This document shows, in pieces, positions 18,067 to 27,245 of a stretch of DNA of 64,000 bases. Each line of letters starts with the position of its first letter. The stretch's first letter is position 1. Position numbers and translations under genes: made by a program. Source of the stretch: Ruminococcoides sp045593025 (lineage in GTDB: Bacteria > Bacillota > Clostridia > Oscillospirales > Acutalibacteraceae); contig JAZNVW010000019.1 of NCBI GenBank assembly GCA_045593025.1, positions 6,867 through 70,866 of the forward strand, written 5' to 3'. Under the pieces are notes generated by a model. That model saw only the letters and a list, made by a program, of their open reading frames with translations. It made no database searches and had not been told where the DNA came from.

Positions 18067-20406
18067 ATGGTAAAAGCGATGAGAGCCTGGCTGAAAATAG
18101 TGTTATCGTTAGTTCTGATAATATCTTGTGTATTCAGTTTTGTTCCTGTAAATACACTCAGAGTATCAGCGGAGACTTCTGAAGATAAATATTTTTCTGC
18201 ACAGTCATCAGTTGAAGATGAATGTGAAGTTCTTGATAGCGGACAATGCGGGGAAAGTCTGTATTGGGAACTGTATTCGAACGGTCAGCTGAGGATTTAC
18301 GGCGAAGGCCCTATGTATGACTACAACAAGTATTATGAGCCTTCTCCTTGGTATAAGTACAGAGATGAGCCGTATATCAGTGAAGATGGAGCATATTTCC
18401 TTGACACAAACGGAGATACGTACGTATCTACTGCGGGTTATTATGAAAAGAATCCTAACGGCTATAAAGTCAGAAGCATTGTTATTGAAGACGGTGTGAC
18501 ATACATTGGCGACTGGGCTTTTTACAGAGTATGTGTAGAGGAAATTACCGTTCCGGAAACAGTAGAAGCAACCGGTATTTTTTGCTTCAGATATTCACCC
18601 ACGCTCAAGCGCCTGAATTTGCCTGATTCACTGAAAGTTCTGGATGATTTTGCAATCTCAAGAAACTATGTGCTTGAAACTGTAAATATCGGAAACTCTC
18701 TTGAAAAAGTAGGCACAGCAGGATTCAATAATAATCCGTCGTTGACACAGGTTATCCTGCCTGATACCTGTACTTCCATAAATAAACAGTTAAGTCCCGC
18801 TTATGCTAATATTAATTACAGCAGTGTCGGATTGATGGAAAACTGCAGCGCCTTGAAAACAGTAAGTTTCGGAAGCGTAACTGATATTCCCCAGCGAACC
18901 TGCCTGGGGACTGCAATTGAAACAGTTGTTATTCCCAACACTGTTGAGAATATAGGAGAGTATGCTTTTTATAATTGTAAAAAATTAAAAACTGTAGTGT
19001 TTGAAAAAGAGTCTGTTTGCAAAAACATCACAAGCACTTCTTTTTCAGCTTGTACGTCCCTTGAGAGTATAACAGGCGGAACAGCTCTTGAAAGTTTAGG
19101 TTCTTACACGTCATTGGAAAATCTGAAAGAGTTTGAGTTCAGCCCGACAAATAAGACTTTGGTAAAGAACCAGTTTTTCAACACCGCTCTTAAGAAGGTT
19201 ACGGTAAGTGATAATATTTCGGTTATTCCGATTTCCTGTTTCAATAGTATGGCTTATCTGGAGGAAATCTATCTGCCTGATACGATTACCGACATATTAG
19301 GAAGCTCGTTCAACTATTGTTCATCACTTAGGGATATCTACTACGAAGGAACGCTGTCTCAGTGGCTTGCAATAAATAAGGCAGACGGATGGAACTATAA
19401 GGTGAATTCTGAATGTATGCTTCATTTAGCTGATGGAAAAAGTGTTTCTCTGTGGTATAAACCTACTGTATATACAGTAACTTTTACGGATTATGACGGA
19501 ACAGTCCTTGATGTTCAAAAGATAGCACAAGGAGAATCTGCAGTGGCACCTGAGGCACCTTTCAGAGAGAATGATGAGCAGTATTCTTACACTTTTTCTG
19601 ACTGGGATATAGCTTTTGACAATATTACTTCTGACATTACAGTTGTTGCACAGTACGAAAAATCCCTATTGAAAGGAATGCTCTTTATAGATACTGCCGG
19701 TGGCTCAGGCTTTGAGTTGAGCGTAGCAGGCTCAAAGCCAAGACCCCAGGGTGTTATTTATTATGATTGTGATTTTCCTGCAGATGTTGAGGTTACAGTT
19801 AAAGCAAACCCCGTTGCCGCAAAGGAGTTTTTAGGTTGGACTGATGTATACAGCGGTGATGTTTTGTCAAATGATTTGTCTTTCAGTTTTGTTACAGACG
19901 GAAATAATTATATAAAAGCTGTATACAGCGAGGATGAAATCTGTGCAAATAAGGTTGTTCTGCTTTCAGATGCAGATGGAAAGAGTGCAGAGTTTCAGTA
20001 TTATGCAACTGCTGACGAGTTTGAATTCCCTGAAACAGCTCCCATGAAAGAGAATTACATTTTTACAGGCTGGAGTATGACAAAGGATGAGGTGCGTTCA
20101 CAGCTTGCTGAAGACGGTTTTGTGATAGTTTCCTCTGATTGGAAAAGAAAACCTGTTTGTGTAGATGTTTGCAAGAATGGTGAGCTTGTATCTGCAGTCG
20201 AAAATGCCGACAAATATCTGAATGACTGCACAGTAACCATAACTGCTAAAGCGTCTTTCGTTGAAGACGGGGCAGTCTATATCTTTGCATACTGGACAAA
20301 CGGAGAAGAAATACTCTCGTATGATGTTACCTACACGTTTTCTTCCCATGAAGAAGAGAATGTCTTGGCTGTATTTGTAGAAGAAGGTTCTATGCAAGCC
20401 GGATGA
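18067..20406 (+). CDS. Large secreted BspA-like LRR protein with InlB-type repeats
   Basis: 779 residues. A signal peptide (about 1-35) precedes an N-terminal region with the CGESLYWELYSNGQLRIYG motif common in gut BspA proteins. Diverged LRR_5 repeats follow (about 130-455; for example IPNTVENIGEYAFYNCKKLK), ending with a typical YYEGTLSQWLAI capping segment. The C-terminal half holds repeats of the InlB B-repeat/Listeria-Bacteroides type (YTVTFTDYDGTVLDVQ and ITSDITVVAQYEK). No dockerin, sortase motif or membrane anchor is present, so it is probably released or held non-covalently. ATG 18067 follows GGAGGT. Confidence 0.8.
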   Translation: MVKAMRAWLKIVLSLVLIISCVFSFVPVNTLRVSAETSEDKYFSAQSSVEDECEVLDSGQCGESLYWELYSNGQLRIYGEGPMYDYNKYYEPSPWYKYRDEPYISEDGAYFLDTNGDTYVSTAGYYEKNPNGYKVRSIVIEDGVTYIGDWAFYRVCVEEITVPETVEATGIFCFRYSPTLKRLNLPDSLKVLDDFAISRNYVLETVNIGNSLEKVGTAGFNNNPSLTQVILPDTCTSINKQLSPAYANINYSSVGLMENCSALKTVSFGSVTDIPQRTCLGTAIETVVIPNTVENIGEYAFYNCKKLKTVVFEKESVCKNITSTSFSACTSLESITGGTALESLGSYTSLENLKEFEFSPTNKTLVKNQFFNTALKKVTVSDNISVIPISCFNSMAYLEEIYLPDTITDILGSSFNYCSSLRDIYYEGTLSQWLAINKADGWNYKVNSECMLHLADGKSVSLWYKPTVYTVTFTDYDGTVLDVQKIAQGESAVAPEAPFRENDEQYSYTFSDWDIAFDNITSDITVVAQYEKSLLKGMLFIDTAGGSGFELSVAGSKPRPQGVIYYDCDFPADVEVTVKANPVAAKEFLGWTDVYSGDVLSNDLSFSFVTDGNNYIKAVYSEDEICANKVVLLSDADGKSAEFQYYATADEFEFPETAPMKENYIFTGWSMTKDEVRSQLAEDGFVIVSSDWKRKPVCVDVCKNGELVSAVENADKYLNDCTVTITAKASFVEDGAVYIFAYWTNGEEILSYDVTYTFSSHEEENVLAVFVEEGSMQAG

Positions 20407-20434
20407 TAGAAACTCAAAAGACACAAGCGTGAGA

Positions 20435-20463
20435 TTGACTGGATGTGTGAAATTTGATATAAT
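20435..20463 (+). promoter_or_regulatory. Predicted promoter of the amidohydrolase/lipoprotein pair
   Basis: TTGACT, 17 nt, TATAAT. Confidence 0.65.
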
Positions 20464-20533
20464 CTATTGAATGCAGATTTGTCTTTCGTTTGTTTGAGAA
20501 CTGCAGTTATTTTCCCTTTTTAAGGATGGTTAT

Positions 20534-21319
20534 ATGAGAATCTTAGACTTTCACACGCATATTTATCCCGATAAGATTGCCGAAAAGGCAACAGCTGCTA
20601 TCGGTAAATTCTATGATATAGAAATGGACAGGGTAGGCTCTCTTGATGCATTGCTTAAATATTCAAGCCGTGCGGGCATTGAGAGGTGCGTAGTTCATTC
20701 AGTTGCTACAAGTCCCGCTCAGGTAGAGCGAATCAACGATTTCATTTTTGAGTCGGTTACGGCTCATCCCGACAGGCTTTCGGGCTTCGGTACTATGCAT
20801 CAGGATTATGAGAATAAGCTTGAGGAAGTTGAAAGATGTCTTAAAATGGGTCTGAAAGGCATCAAGCTTCATCCCGATACTCAGATGTTCAATGCAGATG
20901 ACGAGCGTATGCTTGAAGTGTACGATTACCTTCAGGATAAAGCTCCTGTGCTTTTCCATTGCGGAGATTACCGCTACGATTATTCACACCCGAGAAGAAT
21001 TGCCAATATCTGCAGGATGTTTCCCAGACTTACTGTTATCGGTGCTCATTTCGGCGGATATTCAGTTTGGGAGGAGGCTTACGAATACCTGAAGCCTCTG
21101 GATTGTATGATGGATACTTCCAGCTCTTCTGCTTTGATGGAGGAGGGTATGTTTGAACGTATGATAAACGCCTACGGTGCAGACAGGCTTATTTTTGGAA
21201 CAGATTTTCCCATGTGGGACAGCAAGGAAGAACTTGCCCGTTTTATGAGTGTTAGACTTTCTGATGAAGACAGAGAAAAAATACTTTGGAAAAACGGAGC
21301 AAGACTCCTTAACTTATAA
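20534..21319 (+). CDS. Amidohydrolase-family (TIM-barrel) metal-dependent hydrolase
   Basis: 261 residues of the amidohydrolase_2 type. Metal ligands are recognisable: DFHTHIYP at residues 5-12 (HxH), GIKLHPD at about 112, HCGDY at about 141, GAHFGG at about 174, and the terminal Asp in IFGTDFPMWD near residue 221. Substrates in this family range from aromatic acids to lactones, so the reaction cannot be assigned. AAGGATGG precedes the ATG. The lipoprotein gene follows after 15 nt. Confidence 0.85.
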   Translation: MRILDFHTHIYPDKIAEKATAAIGKFYDIEMDRVGSLDALLKYSSRAGIERCVVHSVATSPAQVERINDFIFESVTAHPDRLSGFGTMHQDYENKLEEVERCLKMGLKGIKLHPDTQMFNADDERMLEVYDYLQDKAPVLFHCGDYRYDYSHPRRIANICRMFPRLTVIGAHFGGYSVWEEAYEYLKPLDCMMDTSSSSALMEEGMFERMINAYGADRLIFGTDFPMWDSKEELARFMSVRLSDEDREKILWKNGARLLNL

Positions 21320-21334
21320 TGTAAGAGGTGCGTT

Positions 21335-21733
21335 ATGAAAAAAATACTCAGCTTTATTCTGGCAATTTTTATGGTTTTATCATTGTTTGTTTTCTGTGGT
21401 TGTGATAATAAGCCCCAGAGCGGTACAGATGAATCTTCTGCTACTGCAGACGAATCTCCTTTGGCAGGAATCTGGACGGTTGCTGCCACCGACGATGAGA
21501 TTGAGTGGCTTCTTAATTCTCAAGATACCCTGCACATTACAAAAGTATCCTCAGGGCAGAAATACACAACTGTATGTAAGTATTCTTATGATAATAAGAC
21601 AGGTGAGTTTGAATATATCGGACTTTCTTCAAGTGTAAGCTTTAAGGGTACTGTTGAGTTGGAAGAAACTTCAATGATTGTAAAAAGTGCAGACGGTGCA
21701 CAGAAAATTACTCTTTACAGGATGGGCAGTTAA
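21335..21733 (+). CDS. Small lipoprotein
   Basis: 132 residues. The hydrophobic signal peptide ends FVFCGC, so a Cys at about residue 21 or 23 could be lipidated, although the lipobox is imperfect. An acidic Ser/Thr spacer and a compact domain follow, with the pattern GIWTVAATDDE ... YSYDNKTGEFEYIG seen in small extracytoplasmic lipocalin-like proteins. No specific function was recognised. AAGAGGTG precedes the ATG and a terminator follows. Confidence 0.7.
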   Translation: MKKILSFILAIFMVLSLFVFCGCDNKPQSGTDESSATADESPLAGIWTVAATDDEIEWLLNSQDTLHITKVSSGQKYTTVCKYSYDNKTGEFEYIGLSSSVSFKGTVELEETSMIVKSADGAQKITLYRMGS

Positions 21734-21755
21734 ACTATCCTTTTTAGTAGGTTAA

Positions 21756-21788
21756 AGTCAGCAACGAAAAAAGTTGCTGGCTTTTTTA
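21756..21788 (+). terminator. Terminator after the lipoprotein gene
   Basis: A 10-bp stem (AGTCAGCAAC / GTTGCTGGCT) followed by TTTTTATTTT. Confidence 0.85.
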
Positions 21789-21937
21789 TTTTGTGCAAAT
21801 GGTAGAATATTGGAGAAATAAGGGATAAGTGAGCAGAATATATGGAAATATCCGATATTTTGTGCTACAATACTACTGTGAAGAAATTACACATATTTTC
21901 TTCGTTCTTATATTGTTTTGCCATGCGGGAGGATTTT

Positions 21938-22648
21938 ATGTATAGCATTTCAATCTGCGATGACGAGCTATATATGAGAGAAAAGCTTGCAGAACTGGTA
22001 ACTGCGTATTTTACAAAAAACCATATTGAGTTTGAACTTCATCTTTTTACTTGCGGAGAGGAACTTTCCAGATATAGCGGGAAGACGGACATTGCTTTTC
22101 TTGATGTGGAAATGAAAAATCTCAACGGCATACAGACAGGATACTCACTGATAAACAAAAATCCTGATTTGACGATTTTTGTTGTAACAAGCCACAGAGA
22201 GTATCTTGATGAAGCTATGGATTTAAGGGTTTTCAGGTTTCTTGAAAAACCTGTGGACAAAGAAAGATTGTATTCAGCACTTCACATTATTACTGAGCAG
22301 TCTTCGCCTATCTCCTTTATTTCTGAGCATTATCCTGTAACGCTCAGAGAGCGGGATGTGGTTTGCATTTATTCTTTTGAAAGAAAAACCTTTGTTCTTA
22401 CAGACACGGGAGAGAAGTATCCGACCATACTGAGTATGAAGGAGTGGCTTAAGAAGACCAAGGAAATACCGTGCTTTTCAAATCCTCACTACAGCTATAT
22501 AGTCAATATGAAATATGTAACACGGATTGACGGGAAGAACATAGTCATAAAACTGAAAAACGGAACTGTTATGAGTATTGAAGCTTCACAACGAAGGATT
22601 AATGAATTCAGAAATAACTTTGTAACGGCGATGAGGTGTAAAGGTTGA
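21938..22648 (+). CDS. LytTR-family response regulator
   Basis: 236 residues. An N-terminal receiver domain (acidic pair ICDDE at residues 5-9, phospho-acceptor Asp in IAFLDVEM at about 56, Lys in FLEKPVDK at about 105) is linked to a C-terminal LytTR DNA-binding domain (about 130-235; FSNPHYSYIVNMKYV). This is the AgrA/VirR architecture. ATG 21938 was chosen because GGGAGG lies 8 nt upstream. The kinase gene follows with a TTGA overlap. Targets are unknown. Confidence 0.9.
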   Translation: MYSISICDDELYMREKLAELVTAYFTKNHIEFELHLFTCGEELSRYSGKTDIAFLDVEMKNLNGIQTGYSLINKNPDLTIFVVTSHREYLDEAMDLRVFRFLEKPVDKERLYSALHIITEQSSPISFISEHYPVTLRERDVVCIYSFERKTFVLTDTGEKYPTILSMKEWLKKTKEIPCFSNPHYSYIVNMKYVTRIDGKNIVIKLKNGTVMSIEASQRRINEFRNNFVTAMRCKG

Positions 22649-23940
22649 GCACGGTTATTAACATTTCAATGTATCTCAGTTATCTTTTGGAAGCATACAT
22701 TGCATATATGTATTTCGGGGCTATGTTTGAGCAGAGATATAAGTCATCGGTTCTTCGTATTATTCTATATATTACAGGATTTTCTTTGCTGTATCCGATT
22801 ATATTTTTTGAAAGTCCTGTTTTGAATATGATTTTCAGCATAGCAGTTATGCTGACACTGGGATGTCTGGTTTTCAAATCCGGTGTACTAAAGTCCCTGT
22901 TTCATTCAGTTGTTGTGGCAGGTTTGCTTGTTGGAAGCGAGACTTTTGTTATAGCTCTGTTTAATATGGTGTTTACAGTAAATGCCGCCGGGCTTAAAAC
23001 TCCTGCAATTGTTGTGATTGTAAGCATAAGCTCAAAGATATTGTTATTTATGATATGTAAAGTTATAAGCCTTTTTGCTGAGAAGGATAAGTCAGCGGAT
23101 AAGAGGATAATTCTGCTGTTTTTGGTGCCTGTAGCGTCTATGCTTTGTATGCTGATAATTTTTTATCAGAGTGGTAGACTTGAACTTAACAGCATGGAAA
23201 ATGTGCTTAACTGCTTGGTTTCTTTGTTGCTTTTGGGGACAAATCTGCTTGTCTTCTATGTGTATGAACGTTCTCTGAAAAACGAGCAGGAACTTTCCAG
23301 AATTCGTCTTTTAGAGCAAAGACGGGAACTTGACTGCGATTATTACAGAATGCTTGAAGAAACGCGCAACGAATCAAGAATAATTATTCACGATATAAAA
23401 CATCACCTGGAATTAATCAGATGTATTGCTCAGGAAAACGGCGATGAAAACATAAAAGATTATGTTGATTCTATTCAGAAGGCCTCTTGTTTCAGCAAAC
23501 CTTGTGTTTTAAGCGGCCACAGGGTTGTTGACGCCATACTTTCGCAAAAGTATCTGATGTGCAAAAATAAGGGCATATCCTTCAGTTTTGAGCACAACAA
23601 CACAGATTTAGGTTTTGTGAGCGCTCCCGATTTATGTGTGCTTATTTCCAACGCTATGGATAACGCCATAGAAGCTGTGCAAAACAGCAAAGATAAAGTT
23701 ATTGAAGTAAGCTTTTATCCTTCTGAAAATAACAGCTTTTGTTTTCTGGAGTTTGTTAATAGCTGCGATGTAAAGCCCCGCAGGAATAACAGGGGATTTA
23801 TAAGCACTAAGAAAGGAAAATATCACGGAATAGGTCTTTACAGCATGCAACAGACGGCAGAAAAATACGGCGGAGAAATGGTGTTACAGTACACCGATGA
23901 TAAAAAGTTCCGCACAACCATAATGTTGCAGAGAGACTAA
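22645..23940 (+). CDS. GHKL sensor histidine kinase, AgrC-like
   Basis: 431 residues. About six transmembrane helices occupy the N-terminal half (residues 1-210). A phospho-acceptor region (IIHDIKHHLELI, about 250) and a GHKL ATPase domain follow (N-box ISNAMDNAIEA at about 335; G-box KYHGIGLYSMQQTAEKYGGEM at about 400). It starts at TTG 22645, sharing bases with the response-regulator stop; GAGGTG lies upstream. It is of the peptide-sensing AgrC/ComD/BlpH type, but no agrB- or agrD-like gene is adjacent, so the signal is unknown. Confidence 0.9.
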   Translation: MSTVINISMYLSYLLEAYIAYMYFGAMFEQRYKSSVLRIILYITGFSLLYPIIFFESPVLNMIFSIAVMLTLGCLVFKSGVLKSLFHSVVVAGLLVGSETFVIALFNMVFTVNAAGLKTPAIVVIVSISSKILLFMICKVISLFAEKDKSADKRIILLFLVPVASMLCMLIIFYQSGRLELNSMENVLNCLVSLLLLGTNLLVFYVYERSLKNEQELSRIRLLEQRRELDCDYYRMLEETRNESRIIIHDIKHHLELIRCIAQENGDENIKDYVDSIQKASCFSKPCVLSGHRVVDAILSQKYLMCKNKGISFSFEHNNTDLGFVSAPDLCVLISNAMDNAIEAVQNSKDKVIEVSFYPSENNSFCFLEFVNSCDVKPRRNNRGFISTKKGKYHGIGLYSMQQTAEKYGGEMVLQYTDDKKFRTTIMLQRD

Positions 23941-23994
23941 AAACTGTAAAAATTCATCGATTTTACAAAAAGCTTGTCGTTTTTACAAGTTTCA

Positions 23995-24023
23995 TTGAGT
24001 TTTTCAGTGGAATTAGGTATAAT
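23995..24023 (+). promoter_or_regulatory. Predicted promoter with no protein gene downstream
   Basis: TTGAGT, 17 nt, TATAAT. The roughly 210 nt that follow end at a terminator and contain no credible coding region. Confidence 0.6.
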
Positions 24024-24029
24024 AACCTC

Positions 24030-24264
24030 ACGAAAACGCAACGAACAACACAAAGAAAACAATGTCCGAAATAGTTCTCCGGGCAACCCGTTAAGGTTAC
24101 AGAGCAGGAGCTTACAAGAAGCGAAAACACTGCTTTTGCTATGATATAAAACACAATGTCCGTATGTGTTTTATATATCAAAGGTTTACGGTTTTTTCCA
24201 CCCCTACCGTAAGCCTTTGCAAAAAACAAAAGAACCCCTTTAGCCTTCTGACTAAAGGGGTTTT
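24030..24264 (+). ncRNA. Candidate structured noncoding RNA
   Basis: A promoter-like sequence starts this stretch and a terminator ends it. Between them are strong inverted repeats: CGGG-CAA-CCCG at about 24083-24093, ATAAAACACA / TGTGTTTTAT at about 24147-24175, and a 13-bp stem CAAAGGTTTACGG / CCGTAAGCCTTTG at about 24179-24221. The size would suit a small regulatory RNA such as 6S, but I could not match it to a family. The 10-mer ACAATGTCCG occurs twice. Two tiny ORFs begin at those copies but lack ribosome-binding sites. Confidence 0.4.
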
Positions 24265-24265
24265 A
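24235..24265. terminator. Bidirectional terminator
   Basis: An 11-bp stem (AACCCCTTTAG / CTAAAGGGGTT) flanked by T-rich sequence on both strands. It serves the candidate RNA on the plus strand and the decarboxylase operon on the minus strand. Confidence 0.85.
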
Positions 24266-24266
24266 C

Positions 24267-25604
24267 TTATTTTGTTACCAAGCAGTTCTTGATGCCATAA
24301 TATTCAAAAAGTCTGATTGTTTCTTCATCTATCCTTTCGCCGCAGACGATGAGAGGTACTGCGGGGGGACAGCCTGCATTGGTGTTTGCAAGTATTCTGC
24401 CTGTACTGTCCTGTATGCTTATAATCTCACTCTCAGAGAAAATCGCATCTCTGGGAGAGATTACTCTCTCGGGAATGTGAAAAGCGGGAACGCAAGAGGG
24501 TACAGGTGAGAGCAGAGGAATCTTGCACAATACTTCCGATATATAGTCAAGCTCAGCTTTTGTGTTTTCCTGAGTGAGCATAAATACCGCGAAGTCGGGG
24601 TCGGAAAACTCACAGAATATGTTTTTTTCTGCAAGGAGTTTTGCAAGAACGCAACCTGTATAGCCGGCAGTTTTAGCATTGATTGTTATTTTGAGCGGTT
24701 CCTTGCCTGTAAGAGTATATCCGTAGTTTTCAAGCCTTGATTTGAGCTCTTTTACTAAAGGCAGAAATTCAGTCAGCTTTTTCTTGTAGTCCTCAGCTAT
24801 ATACTTATTAACCATATCAAGGGATTGGAGAATAAGGTAAGAGGGACTTGTGGAAGCAAAGAGTGCAAGTGCCCGCTTTGCATTCTGAGAAAGAAAAGCA
24901 GGAGACGTTTTGCTTATATGCAGATAGGCACCGCCTGTAAGCACAGGCAGAGTTTTGTGAGCAGAGTCACAGCACATATCAGCTCCCAAGTCTATGGGGT
25001 GCTGTGAGGTTTCAAGAAATTTAAGATATGCACCGTGAGCATTATCAACTATAAGGAGTACATCATGCTTTCTGCAAACCTGTGAAATGCCTTTTATATC
25101 TTGTATGTTGCCTAAGTAATCGGGGCTTGTGAGGTAAACAGCCGCGGGTTTTTCTTTGCACTCGTCGAGTATGGTGTTTAGCCTTTTTGGGGTAACAGTG
25201 CAGGAAAGGTAGGATTCGTCTTTTTCGGGATAAATCCACTCCACCTCAAAATCTATGAGAGCACAGGCGGTTAAAAAGGTTTTATGGGCGTTTCTGCCTG
25301 CAAGGATTCTGGGAGCAATGCCTTTTTCTTTTGCATAAAGGGTGGCAAGATAAAGCATTGCACGAATACAAAGTGAAGAGCCTTCAGTGCTGTAAAAGGT
25401 ATCACAGCCGAAGAGTGCACTTGCATTGTCCTCGCTTTCCTTAATGATTCCGTCTGCTTCAAAAAGACTGTCTGCACCCTCGATTTCTGTTAAATCCAGA
25501 TGCTCGCAACCGAGAATGTCTGCCCCCTTGTGCCCCGGCATATGCAGACGGAGGGGTTTGTTTTCTGCGTAATTTCTGCAGAAATCGTAAATAGGAGTGT
25601 TCAT
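24267..25604 (-). CDS. Short Orn/Lys/Arg decarboxylase-family PLP enzyme
   Basis: 445 residues, of the compact SpeA/YaaO type found in Firmicutes. The family start LHMPGHKG is at about residue 20, DSLFEADGIIKESED at about 45, the PLP-binding Lys in DSAHKTLPVLTGGAYLH at about 220, and the C-terminal domain has the P-rich NAGCPPAVPLIVCGE stretch. Members decarboxylate basic amino acids to polyamines; substrate is not certain here. The start ATG overlaps the stop of the SCIFF maturase (TAATG), so translation is coupled, which is an unusual partner for this enzyme. Confidence 0.85.
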   Translation of the reverse strand: MNTPIYDFCRNYAENKPLRLHMPGHKGADILGCEHLDLTEIEGADSLFEADGIIKESEDNASALFGCDTFYSTEGSSLCIRAMLYLATLYAKEKGIAPRILAGRNAHKTFLTACALIDFEVEWIYPEKDESYLSCTVTPKRLNTILDECKEKPAAVYLTSPDYLGNIQDIKGISQVCRKHDVLLIVDNAHGAYLKFLETSQHPIDLGADMCCDSAHKTLPVLTGGAYLHISKTSPAFLSQNAKRALALFASTSPSYLILQSLDMVNKYIAEDYKKKLTEFLPLVKELKSRLENYGYTLTGKEPLKITINAKTAGYTGCVLAKLLAEKNIFCEFSDPDFAVFMLTQENTKAELDYISEVLCKIPLLSPVPSCVPAFHIPERVISPRDAIFSESEIISIQDSTGRILANTNAGCPPAVPLIVCGERIDEETIRLFEYYGIKNCLVTK

Positions 25605-26989
25605 TATTTGTTATCTCCGAAAGCTCTGGCTATTGCAACCATAATGGCACATTCCATTCTCTTGCGGAAAAGCTCACAGCCGTACTTGTAAACACCTGTA
25701 ACCGAGCCTGTAGAGTGGTATGCGTTGGCGGCGCAACCGCCTGAGCAGTAAAGCTTTGCCCAACAGTTGTGACAGTCGGGACGGGCATATACGTTGCAAG
25801 CGGCAAACTCCTGTTGAATTTCAGTGTTTGTAACACCCTGCCATATATCACCCAGCTTGAACTTTTCTTCGCCTACAAACTGGTGGCAGGGGTAAAGGTC
25901 ACCCCAAGGGGTAACCGCCATATATTCTGTGCCTGAGCCGCAGCCTGAGATTCGTTTGTAAATGCAGGGACCGCCTGTCAGGTCTATCATATAGTGATAG
26001 AAGGTAAAGGGCTTGCCTTCTTTGTCACGCTCAAGCATAAGAGAAGCAAGTTTCTCGTACTGCTCGAGAACTACGGGTAAATCCTCCTGTGTAAGTTCTT
26101 CTTTATCTCCCGGTGCACAAACTACGGGTTCCATACTCAGTTCACTGAAACCTAAATCAAGCATCTGCTTGATATCCTCAAGGAAGTCGGGGTTTGCGTG
26201 GGTAAAGGTACCCCTCATATAATAATTTTTACCGCCCCGTGCTTCTACAAGCTTCTGGAATTTAGGCACGATACGTTCCCAGGAACCCTTGCCTGCGTAA
26301 TCTACGCGGTAGCGGTCGTGGATTTCTTTTCTGCCGTCGAGGCTTAAAACCACGTTGCTCATTTCTTTGTTTGCAAAATCAATTACATCATCATCAATGA
26401 GCAGACCGTTGGTGGTAAGTGTGAAGCGGAAGTTCTTTCCTTTTTCTTTTTCGATACTTCTGGCATACTCCACAAGCTGTTTTACAACCTCGAAATTCAT
26501 CAGAGGCTCACCGCCGAAGAAGTCAACCTCTAAGTTGCGTCTGCTTCCTGAGTTTTCCACAAGAAAATCAAGGGCACGTTTGCCAACTTCAAAGCTCATC
26601 ACAGCTCTGTCGCCGTGATACTTGCCCTGGCTTGCAAAGCAGTAGGAGCAGTTGAGGTTGCAGGTGTGAGCAATATGCATACACAGCGCTTTCACAACTC
26701 CTGCGGTTTTGGCTTTAAGCTTGTCTGCCATGGGCTCAAAGGTATCAGGAGTAAAGAGCTTGCCAGCGTCTTTGAGGCTTTCTACCTGATTGAAACATTC
26801 CTCTATATCAGATGTTGTAATATCTTCTTTGCCCGCGTATTTTTCGTTCATTGCACCTAAGATGTCTTCGCGGGTGTTGTCTTCGTACATTGCGATGATG
26901 TCGTAGGCTACATTGTCAACTACGTGTACAGAGCCTGAGCATATGTCCAGCACTATGTTGTAGCCGCCAAGCTTATACTGATGTATCAT
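25604..26989 (-). CDS. SCIFF thioether-peptide radical SAM maturase
   Basis: 461 residues, radical SAM/SPASM family. The cluster motif CNLNCSYC gives C110, C114 and C117. The C-terminal SPASM region is Cys-rich (CGSG, CHQF, CHNCWAKLYCSGGC, YGCELF), holding auxiliary 4Fe-4S clusters. The known homologue (CteB type) forms a Cys-to-Thr thioether in the SCIFF peptide, whose gene lies directly upstream here. ATG 26989 follows GGAGGTATCAGTT. The residues before it in the open frame cross the terminator hairpin between the two genes and are not part of the protein. Confidence 0.95.
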   Translation of the reverse strand: MIHQYKLGGYNIVLDICSGSVHVVDNVAYDIIAMYEDNTREDILGAMNEKYAGKEDITTSDIEECFNQVESLKDAGKLFTPDTFEPMADKLKAKTAGVVKALCMHIAHTCNLNCSYCFASQGKYHGDRAVMSFEVGKRALDFLVENSGSRRNLEVDFFGGEPLMNFEVVKQLVEYARSIEKEKGKNFRFTLTTNGLLIDDDVIDFANKEMSNVVLSLDGRKEIHDRYRVDYAGKGSWERIVPKFQKLVEARGGKNYYMRGTFTHANPDFLEDIKQMLDLGFSELSMEPVVCAPGDKEELTQEDLPVVLEQYEKLASLMLERDKEGKPFTFYHYMIDLTGGPCIYKRISGCGSGTEYMAVTPWGDLYPCHQFVGEEKFKLGDIWQGVTNTEIQQEFAACNVYARPDCHNCWAKLYCSGGCAANAYHSTGSVTGVYKYGCELFRKRMECAIMVAIARAFGDNK

Positions 26990-27014
26990 AACTGATACCT
27001 CCAAAATAGAGTTT

Positions 27015-27050
27015 ATAGATAAAAATGCCGCCTTAACAAAGGCGGCATTT
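27015..27050 (-). terminator. Attenuating hairpin between SCIFF gene and maturase
   Basis: A perfect 10-bp stem (AAATGCCGCC / GGCGGCATTT) followed on the minus strand by TTATCTATAAAC. It probably lets most transcripts end after the peptide gene, so that peptide exceeds maturase. That effect is inferred from the layout. Confidence 0.75.
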
Positions 27051-27060
27051 AGGTTAGCAA

Positions 27061-27213
27061 TTACTTGCTCTCGTTCTTGTTCTCGCACTCCTGGTTTGCG
27101 ATACCGCAGCTTGTCTTACAAGCGGACTGGCAGGATGTCTGGCATTCGCCGCAACCGCCATTCTTAGCACTTTCGCAAAGATTGCGGGTCTCAATTGTCT
27201 TGATGTGCTCCAT
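27061..27213 (-). CDS. SCIFF ribosomal peptide precursor
   Basis: 50 residues, starting MEHIKTIETRN and containing the hallmark GGCGECQTSCQSACKTSC. Cys residues are at 13, 21, 24, 28, 32, 36 and 43, that is one more than the six that name the family (six cysteines in forty-five residues). It is nearly universal in Clostridia, and its mature role is unknown. ATG 27213 follows GGAGGAATCG; an earlier in-frame start would pass through this site. Confidence 0.96.
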   Translation of the reverse strand: MEHIKTIETRNLCESAKNGGCGECQTSCQSACKTSCGIANQECENKNESK

Positions 27214-27245
27214 AACGATTCCTCCATCAAAATATTTGTGTAAAA

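Noticed and set aside
24062..24219. Two tiny ORFs in the candidate RNA (about 10 and 18 residues) as possible signal peptides of the neighbouring kinase
   Set aside because: Neither has a ribosome-binding site and the second lies across strong stems.
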